Positions 11,495 through 21,755 of a stretch of 64,000 nucleotides of DNA are shown here, piece by piece. The DNA lies in assembly GCA_031216915.1 (NCBI GenBank), contig CM062292.1, positions 3,344,457 to 3,408,456 of the forward strand, read 5' to 3'. Position 1 is the first letter of the stretch. Each line of letters begins with the position of its first letter. The position numbers were made by a program, and so were the translations under genes. The notes beneath the pieces are model-generated. The model saw only the letters and a program-made list of their open reading frames with translations, did no database searches and was not told the origin of the DNA. Origin of the DNA: Pictodentalium vernedei. Lineage: Eukaryota > Mollusca > Scaphopoda > Dentaliida > Dentaliidae.

Positions 11495-11762
11495 CTCTCG
11501 CACAGACCCACCAGACGCGGATCCAGGATTTTTTGAAAGGAGGACCGCTAATTTACCATTACATTTAGTCGAAACTTGGACCCAAAGTCCGTAATATAAT
11601 TTTTTGGTTTGGTACGTCCACAGTTTGGGCTACCTCATAACAAAGTAATGATATGATCCTTTACGTATTTGCCCCCCTTCATGGGAGTCTGCCCCCCCTA
11701 GTTGCCCCCCCCCCCCCCCCCCCCCCCACACACACACACAAAAATTTCTGGCGCCGCCACTG
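11173..11762. mobile_element. hAT-type non-autonomous element, 8-bp target duplication
   Basis: Terminal inverted repeats CAGAGGCGGCGCCA and TGGCGCCGCCACTG are bounded by an exact 8-bp direct repeat CATTAACG (11165-11172 and 11763-11770). Eight-bp duplications and CAG.GGCGG ends are typical of hAT elements. The 590-bp inside has C-runs next to each end, a (CA)n tract (about 11305-11328), a long (TC)n tract (about 11443-11500) and, near 11513, an internal ACGCGGATCCAGGATTTTTT that resembles the end of a related element. Open frames across it are artefacts of the simple repeats. No transposase. Confidence 0.92.
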
Positions 11763-11770
11763 CATTAACG

Positions 11771-12227
11771 GCCAAGTGTTGGATAAATTTCCAGTGACAA
11801 GGGAAAAACCAAAACTACATTCATTTTCTTCGTAACGGGAGGGGTGAGTAGCCGCCTACCCAACTGTTATCACCCAGACACAATAAGATTTCGAGTTATT
11901 AACAATGATACAAAGATCTGGGTTTTATTTAAATAAGACAGTACAGCAAATACCGTTAATAAAACTTAATGTTTTGTGATATTTTTACAATTAATATCTC
12001 GAAAAAACTAAAAGCACGACCTGTGCACAGCTTGACCAGCTTTCCCGGTTTCCAACTATCGCCAAAGGGGGAGAGACACACGAACAAAATGAAAAAAACA
12101 AAAGTTAATACTTCGGTGGAAATGAGGTGATATTGTGAAACTCGTCAGCAAAGAAAACTGACACAAAAACGGTAGCGTCTTACAATAATTTTCTTCCACT
12201 GTTCTTTAAACGCTTTATTTCCCTTAA
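11771..12227. other. Unassigned stretch
   Basis: AT-rich sequence between the hAT element and the next MITE; nothing recognised. Confidence 0.4.
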
Positions 12228-12470
12228 ACTTTTACATAACGCTTGGAGTAGACGACACTCGTGAAAACAATTCTTGTATAACTAAAAATTTTCATTTTTT
12301 GCTTCCAAAACATAAGTTATAACCCCTCATTGGAACGAGCGTGACGCGCTCGTTCGAATGAGGGGTCATAACCTATGTTTTGGAAGCAAAAAATGAAAAA
12401 ATAAAATAGATTGAATGGCGATTTTCGTGTAAAGCGATGGCCGGTTTTGGCCGTTACGTTAGGTAAAGGG
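12228..12470. mobile_element. piggyBac-like MITE, subfamily I
   Basis: TTAA at 12224-12227 and 12471-12474. The right end GTTAGGTAAAGGG is intact; the left end has drifted (ACTTTTACATAAC). The central palindrome is near complete with GAACGAGCGTGACGCGCTCG at the tip, a different tip from the usual GAGCTCGACGAGCTC. Confidence 0.87.
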
Positions 12471-12547
12471 TTAAATTATGGAACAATTGAAAGATAAGCC
12501 CGAGAATTATGACTCCTCTCGGTGGAAATGGTAATCAGACACACTAC

Positions 12548-12670
12548 ACTATAAAGTCAGTTGAGTTAAAAATCAACCCAAATCAACTGGGTTAAGTGAA
12601 TAGGAACCAGCTTGGGTTCACGCACACCAGCTGATTTTGAGTTAATTTTAAACCCAACAGATTTTAGAGT
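12548..12670. mobile_element. Small inverted-repeat MITE, family F, copy 1
   Basis: 123-bp element whose ends (ACTATAAAGTCAGTTGAGTT and the complement of AACCCAACAGATTTTAGAGT) form an inverted repeat, with further ACCCAAATCAACTGGGTT palindromic matter inside. A related copy lies at 33831-33926. No convincing target duplication. Confidence 0.65.
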
Positions 12671-13282
12671 TCTCTCCCTCTAAACACACGTTCAACAATT
12701 TGGGAACATTATCACGTTTTCGAGCTTGACAAAGCTGGTGTATAAACTACCCGTATGAACGTCAAACACACGACACAGAGGATTCAGCTAAAATATTTAG
12801 GATGAAGATAGCTACACACGGTTAACCCATAGTTACCCAAATAAAGTGGTTCATGAATATTAATTCTATTTCGCTTTCACTCGTTAATACGGGCAATACC
12901 ATGTTGTAAAGAAATATTAAAACCACTCCATTATATTTTGATACATTAAGTTATCTCACAGCCTCACAGTTTAGAAGGTCAAATATTTGTTTTTTATTAC
13001 TTTCCAAAGAGTGATTTACTGAGATTTCCGGGTTTGATTATAAACGATAACTTCACGAGTGAATTATGCAGTCAACAATTGTGTCATGTATCCATGCGCG
13101 CAAACGAAGATGCTTTGCCGTGGGTGTAATGAGGACTTCATTGCTTTTTTGTTTTTGTTTTTTTTTTTTTGTTTTTTTTAACCCTTTACCTAACATGAAG
13201 AACAGACGATACTTGCAAAAAAAAATTCTTGAATAATTATTATTTTAATTTTTTGTCTCAAAAACATAGGTTATGACCCCTC

Positions 13283-14722
13283 ATGAAAGCACTGTATACA
13301 GATGTGCAAAGCCAACTCAGTCTAGGGAGTATCACTACAAAACGAGTCCCTATGGATATAGGCCTCAAGCAGGGGTGTATCTTTTCACCGATTTTGTTTG
13401 CATTGTATGTTAAAGATTTAGGGGACGAACTAATTCAGAGTGCGGAGGGGGTAAATGTTGGAGACATAAAGATACCAGGCTTATTCTTTGCGGACGACAT
13501 GGTGTTAATGTCTAGAACTGAACAGGGGCTAGAGAAACTGCTGGAAATTGTTGGTAGATATGGGAACACTTGGCGGCTCGAACTAAATGAAAATAAAAGC
13601 AAGGTAATACCCGTTGGACGCAAGGTAGATATGACGAAGAGATGGAGAGTGGGGGAGTTCTCAATCCCCGAAGGGGAAAGCAAACAAATCACTGTAGGAG
13701 AAACGGGAGAGTATGAGTATCTAGGGGTAAGCATAAATATAACGGGAAGAGGGGTGTACAGAAATTACTCAGCCAAACTGATTCTGAAGGGGAAAAGAAT
13801 TCTGAACCAACTAAAACTTTTAGGGAAAAATAGTTTCAATAAGGTCTTTGTGGGGAAAACACTGTGGGAGAGGGTGGGTTTACCAAGTATAACGTATGGC
13901 ACGGACGTGATTCCATTAAACCAAACCGTTATTAAGAAGTTGGAAAGTACTCAGAATGATGCCGGCAGATGGATAACAGGGTCGAGTAATGCTGCAGCTT
14001 TGGAAGCAGTAAGGGGGGAGCTTGGGTGGATGAAAATCAAGGACAGGGTAGATTTGGGAAAACTGTGTTACTTTAACTACTTGAGAAACCTGCCTGACAA
14101 CCGGTGGTGCAAATTGATGCTCGATACCATTTGGAATTCTAATATAGAAACGGGGTGGTCAAAACATGTGAGGGAACTAATGGACAATTACTCTATAGAG
14201 GTCACAAACATAGAAGTAGGAATGAAAGAAGGCAAGAGGTTTGTCAAAGAGAGAGTCATGGAAGACTGCAATCGAAACTGGCGAGTAGGGGTTAGGGTGA
14301 AAAGATCACTGCAGGGGTTACAATATAAAGAAAAGCCAGCTTTTGAGAAGTACCTAGATGGCACCTTTGGAGGGTCACTGCTGTTCAAACTGAGATCAAG
14401 ATCACTGGAGCTTCGGGGAAAAATTGGGAGAGATGGGGAAAAGGGATGCCAAATGTGCCACTCTGGAGTAGTGGAGACCCTGGAACATTTTCTCTTGGAA
14501 TGCCCACAGTATATACCTCATAGAATAAAATTTACTGGAAGAATAATGCAGAAGTGGGGTGAAGAAACAAAGGATAGATGGCTGAAGGGGGACACGAGGG
14601 AGAGGGTAGGAATGCTTATTGAAGAAATTGAAAAAGAGGAAGTGAGGGACACTATTAAGCAGTTTATATCTGAATGCTGGGAGGAGAGGAGGGGAAGAGG
14701 GGGTGGGGTGCAGGGGGAATGA
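13283..14722 (+). CDS. LINE ORF2 C-terminal part (reverse transcriptase), 5'-truncated
   Basis: A 479-codon open frame without an upstream promoter, being the 3' half of an APE-type LINE ORF2. Residues 27-32 are GLKQGC and 69-72 FADD, the polymerase catalytic box; then comes the thumb region, and a zinc-knuckle-like C389-x2-C392-x9-H402-x4-C407 near the C-terminus (CQMC...LEHFLLEC). The endonuclease and the first RT blocks are missing: the ATG at 13283 is an internal methionine corresponding to MKALYKD in the dead copy at 4489-7663, so it is not a genuine start. The frame is intact to its stop, suggesting a young insertion. Neighbouring sequence on both sides is the split MITE. Confidence 0.93.
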   Translation: MKALYTDVQSQLSLGSITTKRVPMDIGLKQGCIFSPILFALYVKDLGDELIQSAEGVNVGDIKIPGLFFADDMVLMSRTEQGLEKLLEIVGRYGNTWRLELNENKSKVIPVGRKVDMTKRWRVGEFSIPEGESKQITVGETGEYEYLGVSINITGRGVYRNYSAKLILKGKRILNQLKLLGKNSFNKVFVGKTLWERVGLPSITYGTDVIPLNQTVIKKLESTQNDAGRWITGSSNAAALEAVRGELGWMKIKDRVDLGKLCYFNYLRNLPDNRWCKLMLDTIWNSNIETGWSKHVRELMDNYSIEVTNIEVGMKEGKRFVKERVMEDCNRNWRVGVRVKRSLQGLQYKEKPAFEKYLDGTFGGSLLFKLRSRSLELRGKIGRDGEKGCQMCHSGVVETLEHFLLECPQYIPHRIKFTGRIMQKWGEETKDRWLKGDTRERVGMLIEEIEKEEVRDTIKQFISECWEERRGRGGGVQGE

Positions 14723-14778
14723 TGGCCTTCTCTTATGAGGACCGCGACAAATCAGCGGCTGGCCAAAGAGTTATTATC
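13283..14778 (+). mobile_element. 5'-truncated LINE insertion within a MITE
   Basis: The insertion joins the MITE at CCCCTC|ATG on the left and TTATTATC|ATTGG on the right. TCAT occurs at both junctions (13281-13284 and 14777-14780) and may be a 4-bp target duplication. The 3' end is a short TTA tail, as in the longer copy. Truncation leaves only the C-terminal half of ORF2. Confidence 0.88.
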
Positions 14779-15269
14779 ATTGGAACGAGCTCGACGAGCT
14801 CGTTCCAAATGAGGGGTCATAACCTATGTTGTTTTTTCCGTTACGTCAGGTAAAGGGTTAAATAATATAATTATCGTTAATAATGAAAAGTAATAAACAG
14901 AGTAATCGCTTGACTGGACTGGTTACGTGAAATAATTCATTCGAGGCGAGCGACTATATTGTAAAACATTCGTGCGCACTCGTGTTTGTACAACGTCCTC
15001 CACCTCTCATGAATTATTTCACTTAACCAGTCCAGTCACGCGATTACTCTCTATTTCATGACATACAATTTCCGTCATTGGGAGAGATTTACAGGAAAGT
15101 TGGCTCCCATTAATTTCCTAAAGCCGTCTGTAAACTTTACTCTGAGGGTATTGGATTTCGTATAATTTTGAAATGTTAGCGAGTCTCTATCATCTATGTG
15201 CGCACCATTTCTCAAAAACTTCGGGCACGTTCCTGTAGAGAAGTTTAAAAACACAGAAGCTGTTTTTTT

Positions 15270-15498
15270 CATCTCGTCTAAATTGCTTTTTGTCAAGCTT
15301 TCGGCCTATTGGCCTTCTTCGAGGACCGTTGTCAAATTTTCAAACTACATCCCCACACAATACTAAATAGTTATGGTTTTCTTGTCAATGTTGATTGTTG
15401 TTTAGTATAGTGCGGGGATGTGGTTTGAACATTTATCAACGCTCCTTGAAGAAGGCCAAGAGGCGGAGAGCTTGACAAAGAGCAATATAAATGAGATG
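15270..15498. repeat. Large inverted repeat (about 90-bp arms)
   Basis: The left arm contains TTTGTCAAGCTTTCGGCC and TATTGGCCTTCTTC; the right arm is the complement (GAAGAAGGCCAAGAGG and AGAGCTTGACAAAG), and CATCTC / GAGATG close the outside. The GAAGAAGGCC...GGCCGAAAG core of each arm resembles sequences found near the ends of some retroelements, but I cannot assign it. Confidence 0.75.
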
Positions 15499-15778
15499 TT
15501 CTACGAGACTGTCCCTATACAATGGACAATTTAATAATGTGATGTTTTTTTTCATTATTTTCTCAATCAGTTTAAACGCTTCAGTAATATTTTCTGTAGA
15601 AACCCGTTTAGAAATAAGAAAACTGCGTTTTTATCAGCAGCAGTGTACCAGTCGCGAAATACAACATAGATAATGTCCTTCATATTAATGTAAAAGTCTA
15701 GGAAGTGAGATTTGCTAACTATTTTTCTTGCAAGAAGAAAAACTCAAATTACAGTAAAACACATTCACCACCGAAATA

Positions 15779-17258
15779 GCCAAAGTGGACAATTACTGAT
15801 AAAAGGTGTGATACTGATAGATAAACTTAATGGTATACAAAGTGGACAGTTACTGATGGAAGGTGTGATACTGATAGATAACCTTAATGGTATACAAAGT
15901 AGATCGTTCCTGATGGAAGGTGTGATACTGATAGAAAAACTTAATGGTATACAAAGTAGACAGTTTCTGATGGAAGGTGTGATACTGATAGATAATCTTA
16001 ATGGTATACAAAGTAGATAGTTACTGATGGAAGGTGTGATACTGATAGATAAACTTTATGGTATACAAAGTAGATAGTTACTGATGGAAGGTGTGATACT
16101 GATAGATAAACTTTATGGTATACAAAGTAGATAGTTACTGATGGAAGGTGTGATACTGATAGATAACCTTAATGGTATACAAAGTGGACAGTTACTGACG
16201 GAAGGTGTGATACTGATAGATAAACCTAATGGTATACAAAGTAGACAGTTACTGATGGAAGGTGTGATACTGATAGATAAACTTTATGGTATACAAAGTA
16301 GATAGTTACTGATGGAAGGTGTGATACTGATAGATAAACTTTATGGTATACAAAGTAGATAGTTACTGATGGAAGGTGTGATACTGATAGATAACCTTAA
16401 TGGTATACAAAGTGGACAGTTACTGACGGAAGGTGTGATACTGATAGATAAACCTAATGGTATACAAAGTAGACAGTTACTGATGGAAGGTGTGATACTG
16501 ATAGATAAACTTTATGGTATACAAAGTAGATAGTTACTGATGGAAGGTGTGATACTGATAGATAACCTTAATGGTATACAAAGTGGACAGTTACTGATGG
16601 AAGGTGTGATACTGATAGATAACCTTAATGGTATACAAAGTAGACAGTTACTGATGGAAGGTGTGATACTGATAGATAACCTTAATGGTATACAAAGTAG
16701 ACAGTTACTGATGGAAGGTGTGATACTGATAGATAAACTTTATGGTATACAAAGTAGACAGTTACTGATGGAAGGTGTGATACTGATAGATAACCTTAAT
16801 GGTATACAAAGTAGATAGTTACTGATGGAAGGTGTGATACTGATAGATAACCTTAATGGTATACAAAGTAGACAGTTACTGATGGAAGGTGTGATACTGA
16901 TAGATAAACTTTATGGTATACAAAGTAGACAGTTACTGATGGAAGGTGTGATACTGATAGATAACCTTAATGGTATACAAAGTAGACAGTTACTGATGGA
17001 AGGTGTGATACTGATAGATAACCTTAATGGTATACAAAGTAGACAGTTACTGATGGAAGGTGTGATACTGATAGATAAACTTTATGGTATACAAAGTAGA
17101 CAGTTACTGATGGAAGGTGTGATACTGATAGATAACCTTAATGGTATACAAAGTAGACAGTTACTGATGGAAGGTGTGATACTGATAGATAAACTTTATG
17201 GTATACAAAGTAGATAGTTACTGATGGAAGGTGTGATACTGATAGATAAACTTAATTA
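15779..17258 (+). repeat. 57-bp minisatellite, about 26 copies
   Basis: Tandem units containing GTTACTGATGGAAGGTGTG, ACTGATAGATAA and ATGGTATACAAAGT; the period is 57 bp. Because 57 is a multiple of three, one frame reads a 19-residue repeat (LLMEGVILIDNLNGIQS and variants), interrupted by TAG in units reading AGATAG. Variants alternate (AACCTTAAT, AAACTTTAT, AAACCTAAT), and a 228-bp four-unit block around GACGGAAGG recurs (about 16198 and 16426). No start context or flanking exon argues for coding. Confidence 0.95.
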
Positions 17259-17263
17259 TATTA

Positions 17264-17612
17264 TCTCTGAAGTAGTTGTTTTTCATTAGCTTGCCGTAAA
17301 AAAGGCAAGTCTCAGTCTTGTAACGTTTTTAAACGAAAACAACAGGCAGCTTTGATAGATGTCCATTGTTTTTATTTATTAAATGTAATAAAAGGAAAAT
17401 TGGTTTTATAATGCCACGCGTGTTTTTTGTAAAAAAAAAACCCTGCTTCTTAATTGTACATTCCTCATGCGTTTAAAAATTCCAGGGGGGGGGGGGGGGA
17501 GGTTGCTTTACCAAAAGTATATTTTAGTGACGATATAAGTGAGGAATGTCTACATAACATTAACGGATTTGATGTTTGATGTCGTAGGTATTACTCGTGA
17601 ACGTATTCACCA
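17264..17612. other. Unassigned stretch with a G-run
   Basis: No gene. Includes a run of about fourteen G at about 17486-17500 and A/T-rich sequence. Confidence 0.4.
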
Positions 17613-17616
17613 TTAA

Positions 17617-17860
17617 CCCTTCATCTAACATGAAAAAAAGACGACACTTGCAAACAAAATTCTTGAATAACTAATTTTTTTCATTTTGTGTCTAAAAAAC
17701 ATAGGTTATGACCCCTTGTTGGAACGAGCTAGGCTAGCTCGTTCCAACGAGGGGTCATAACCTATGATTTTGTGCCAAAAAATGAAAAAAATAATGAAAA
17801 TTAATTGGCAATTTTTGAGAAAAGCCCCGGCCGGTTTTGGCCCTTAGGTTGGGTGAAGGG
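17617..17860. mobile_element. piggyBac-like MITE, subfamily I
   Basis: TTAA at 17613-17616 and 17861-17864; ends CCCTTCATCTAACATG and GGTTGGGTGAAGGG. The palindrome tip is GGAACGAGCTAGGCTAGC, again a variant of the usual tip but still self-complementary. Confidence 0.87.
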
Positions 17861-17864
17861 TTAA

Positions 17865-18830
17865 ATGGTAGCGTATCACAAATGAATAGTGCACACCCGC
17901 CAAACGTATGACAATAAGTCCATAGCAACTACTCTGTCTCCACGCGACTGTTGGTCGCTATCACTACTTCATTTATACTGATAAACGGGTAGGCTTGCAG
18001 CTATTATTGTTTTCCATTTTCCGAAAAAGAAATCTATCTGGGCAAACATTGCGACTGTGTTGAAGCGAACATCTGTAGATAGATTTATCTTGATTTAACG
18101 AAGATGACGACCTTCATAGATTAATACATGTAGTTCCACAAAATACACTGATCATGCCACCGGATGATTCGCACTAAGAAATGTCGTTCGAGCTTCTTCA
18201 TAAATACAATACTGAAGAGTGGGCCGACAGAGAAAATGACAAAAAACATTCCGTAATCTCGACGTTCTCTTTTAAAAGAGGGATTTCACAGTATATGAGG
18301 AAGAAAGTGAATAGAGATGTTCAACTGGGTCGTGATTGGGACGCGATCCGGTCAACAATTTTTTCTTTCCGCTGTTGTAAGCACGGTTCTGTGTTCTTGT
18401 TGTTCTACTAAACATTTATAGCGAGACGGATCCATCATCTGATAAAACTGTATTACTCTTTAAACTTTAAGTTCTGATGTATATCTAAAAGGTTTATATA
18501 TGACAAGGTTTGTCACAGAAGTTACTCCAGACAATGTGCCTTTTATCTACAGAGTCAAAATCGTTTCCATCGATCGAGTCTGAACCAGTTTTTTAGACAA
18601 CATCAGTTCCTTTATTTTGAGCTAATACCTTGTCCAATACCTGACGTTTCACCGCTTAACGGACTCGCTCTTATTTTTGGCAATACATTAGAGACAAGGA
18701 ACTCAACTTATCTGGATAAGAATACCTTTTGACATATCAACAAGTGCTGATTGCGTTACTATGTTATTCTGATTTGAAATCCCGTCACTCTGAAAGTATG
18801 ACACCCGCCAAATTGATTTATTTTTTTTAT
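17865..18830. other. Unassigned stretch
   Basis: A 76-codon frame at 18181-18411 starts with an ATG and has a rather protein-like composition, but shows no domain or splice signal, so I do not call it. Nothing else recognised. Confidence 0.35.
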
Positions 18831-19056
18831 TGAAGTTTAACGACACTTTCGGCAGCCATGATCACATCGTGTCGGTCAATTTTACGAGTGAAGGAAGACG
18901 GCGAAACTGGATAGAACCACGAGCAACGGCGAGCAACTGTCAGACTCCTAAACGTACTAACTCCACACAAGAGCACAGTCGACATGCAGTATGCATTAGT
19001 ACACAACGCCACCATGCCACCTACCACGTGAGCAATCGGGACACGGTGTCTTGCCA
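18831..19056 (-). mobile_element. SINE body, antisense and truncated
   Basis: Reads as the complement of the shared SINE body: GAAGTTTAACGACAC at the tail side, CATCGTGTCGGT, then GAAGGAAGACGGCG, the region corresponding to TCCGGCTTCCTCCACC in the sense orientation, and up to CACGGTGTCTTGCC. The head (5S or tRNA) is missing, so its type is unknown. Confidence 0.78.
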
Positions 19057-20279
19057 ATTACTTTTGTTAAAGAAGAGGCCTTCATTACATGGAGTTTTAA
19101 TCCAAATGCTGTGGTCGTGCTTTATCTGTGCTGGTGTGTGTGGGTGGGTGGGCGGGATTTAGAACTTTAAAGGTCAACACTGTATCAACTGTGTGTTTGA
19201 TTTAAGAATTGAATGCAATTTTTATCATCTTTATTGGAGTATCGACGTGTGGGAATGGGTACAAATTATGCATGAATCCCGATTCTTATAATTACATTCC
19301 GTAACCGCAAAACAACTTTTTACCTTTTAACAAAGCAGAAAGAGGAAATAAAACATGTACGAACGAAAGAGGCGAAAAAACATCCTCACACAAAAGACAA
19401 AGCGCACAACTCTGATTTTTAATTTTCACAACTTTAGAAATGGAAACAAGTATTTTAGTAACAGGCTTTATGCCACAGTTGGGAAATGTCACCAAAGAAA
19501 CAGCAGCGGAGTTGATCACTGCGAGAGGCGCTAAAAGTTAAAAACCCGCCCAAACACCACCCGAATTATCTCAACTGCGCTTTACCGTAAATGTGGGTCA
19601 AAGTTCGACCAAATGTATTCATTGGAAAATGAATTACATATGCTCATGACGTTTTCATCCAGCTGACCAATCGGAATTGGATATTTGGACCCAAAACGTA
19701 TAACTACATTAACAATGTAATTATAATTCAGCAAAGCAAATCCGATGGACCCTAATGGTGTATTTCATGTCAGACAGAGCCATCAACTGATAGAGTCCAT
19801 GTTCGATACATTGGGGAAGACGAATCAATGTTTTCAACGAGAAGCTCTCAGGCTGCACACTGAACACGTTGATTGGTCTATCACACAAATTGTCTGATCA
19901 ACTATCTACTTTATGAATTCAGCTTGTAACACGATCCTGTATCAGAGAAACGGCATTTCGAGTTCAAAGGTTAATAGACATCACCTGTTGTTGGTGAGAT
20001 GTGAAAATGATGTAAAAATGCATTGTCCATCCATGATGTGGTTCAGTGTTGTTAAGAGTTGTGATGCTTGACGGACAGTTGTTTTAGCATTCGGCTCGGC
20101 TAACATCGCTGGTTTCTGGTGTGAATAGAGTTAATTTGATATTATGTATGATGAGTTGGCGCCTTTACCTCTTGGATATATTAGCACAACGAAAAGTGTT
20201 CCTAAGAGATATTTAGCGCAGACTAATCACAATTGAGCGATTTTTTTACTGGTGGAATGGTTATCATAAATGACAAGAC

Positions 20280-20280
<1 letters not shown>
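19057..20280. other. Unassigned stretch
   Basis: No gene or named repeat recognised in about 1.2 kb. A minus-strand open frame at 19292-19519 lacks supporting features. Confidence 0.4.
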
Positions 20281-20327
<47 letters not shown>

Positions 20328-20683
20328 TTAGGGTTTAACGACACATTGACAGCCAAGATCATATCGTGTCGGTGACAGTTTTGCGGGTGGAGGAAGCCGG
20401 AGTACCCAGAGAGAAGCAACGAGCTACGACGAGCAGCTGTCAGCTCCCCAACAACGTAACTCCGCACTGCAGCACAGGCAGGGTTAGATTGGTTGAAGAC
20501 ATGCGCACATCGACGTGCAGTACGCCTCAGTACACGGCGTCATCGTGCCCTCATGTGGACCATCGGGGTGAAGTCCGAATCGATCGCTCAGACGGTCACC
20601 CATCCAAGGACTAACCGGGTTCGATATTGCTTAACTTAGGTCATCTTACGAGAACCGGTTTCCTCAACGCCACCGCGTCCCCT
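20281..20683 (-). mobile_element. 5S-headed SINE, antisense, near complete
   Basis: Left side is the SINE tail, here a (TTTA)n run at 20281-20330, followed by GGGTTTAACGACACATTGAC, the complement of the body with GGTGGAGGAAGCCGGAGTAC, and finally the complement of a 5S rRNA-like head: on the minus strand TTAGTCCTTGGATGGGTGAC and CGGTTCTCGTAAGATGACC. The outermost bases GGGGACGCGGTGGCG match the start of the copy at 31396. This is the 5S (SINE3-like) type. Confidence 0.85.
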
Positions 20684-21755
20684 ATGAATTATTAGATATA
20701 CAGAGCACATATTTACCCCAGCAGTCTACAGTCCTGACATGTTCAATGTGCGCTGGCGTTCTACACACCTAATAGCAATTTCTAATAGGACACTTTTAGC
20801 ACGTCTGTAAACCAAGAACAAAACGGAAAACAAAAGATGCAGGTTCACATACTATAATCGCGAGAATGGATTTTTCATTTGATACATTGGTGAGAGAACA
20901 AATAAACAGTGTCTAGACTGTCCGAAAAGCGTCACCGCCGCTTAAGGGCCCCATAGAGTCCGAATTGAAGAACGTAACGTTGTAATTTATAAACATCGAA
21001 TTGTCCCAAATCATCAACTTGCTTAATGCATAGACACGCATCACGTGGCATGTGCGCTTCCAACAATACAGGGCCTGCCACATGGGGAGATAGTTGAGAC
21101 AGAGGAACCTCAAGTCTGTGCTCCACCCATGGAGAGGAAAAAGACTGCGGGACCCCTTTTAGGAATAATGTCGAGTTTGAGTTGCTCACATGAATGATAC
21201 ATTCTGTAAGGTGAGAAGACAAAATGCTTGATTCCGAAGATTATTCATCTTGCTTGTCTGGTTTAGTCTTGCAGTAAAATAATCAATATTCAAACGTCGT
21301 TAACTTTCTCCTCAGCCCCTTGCATTCACACACGCACATACGAGGGTATTTGTACCTGTAGGCAATTTGAAAGAGGTTAGGGCAATTTTTGTTCCCCGAC
21401 ATTTTCTAGAATCCCAGGTCTAAAATACGAACGGGTTTGTTAGTAAGCATTAGATTTGAAAGGAATTAATTATATTATTTTGAAGATTATCGTATAATCA
21501 AAGCTGCTTAGTTGGGGTTATAATTATATTATGTACGTCGCTGTTACTGGTGTTCCGGAATATGTGCTATTAAAATAACTTTAAAAAGTTCTGCCAAATA
21601 CGAATAAATTTCATTTACGAAATTGTTGTCGCTACTTGTTTGTAATTGTTGGTCGATTTGCTTTGTGGTGCATGGTGGAAACGAAGAGTTTAAATGTAAC
21701 ATTAGAGTTCGATTTCTGATTATGACGGTTGCGGCAACTTACTATACGCTGGAGT
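20684..21755. other. Unassigned stretch
   Basis: No gene recognised. Open frames near 20913-21222 on the minus strand overlap one another, with no domain. Confidence 0.4.

Larger units (their letters stand above)
13182..14857. mobile_element. piggyBac-like MITE, subfamily I, split by a LINE
   Basis: TTAA at 13178-13181 and 14858-14861, ends CCCTTTACCTAACATG and CAGGTAAAGGG. The left part runs to GGTTATGACCCCTC (13282) and resumes at ATTGGAACGAGCTCG (from about 14779), exactly continuing the family sequence. The LINE lies between. Confidence 0.88.
12993..15054 (+). mobile_element. Composite repeat R, copy B (with LINE-split MITE inside)
   Basis: Same order as copy A: TTTATTACTTTC, core with GATTATAAACGATAACTTC, MITE in TTAA, then GAAAAGTAATAAAC, and a terminal palindrome ending ACTCTCTAT. 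It carries the empty site for the Tc1-type MITE of copy A. Its own MITE has been opened by a LINE insertion, which more than doubles its length. Confidence 0.8.

Noticed and set aside
11083-11835. Proline- and histidine-rich open frames
   Set aside because: They are translations of C-runs and (CA)n/(TC)n inside an hAT-type element.
15270-15498. Hammerhead ribozyme as in Penelope-like elements (GAAGAAGGCC...GGCCGAAAG)
   Set aside because: The essential CTGATGA is not present (CTCGAAGA or CTTGAAGA instead) and no GIY-YIG or RT sequence is near; kept only as an inverted repeat.
15779-17217. Protein of 19-residue repeats (LLMEGVILIDNLNGIQS)
   Set aside because: The frame is broken by TAG in several units, has no start or exon context, and openness follows from the 57-bp period.
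18181-18411. 76-codon open frame with ATG
   Set aside because: No domain, no splice context and no neighbouring exons; length is within chance for this sequence.
20366-20614. An 82-residue basic open frame
   Set aside because: Lies wholly inside the antisense 5S-headed SINE.
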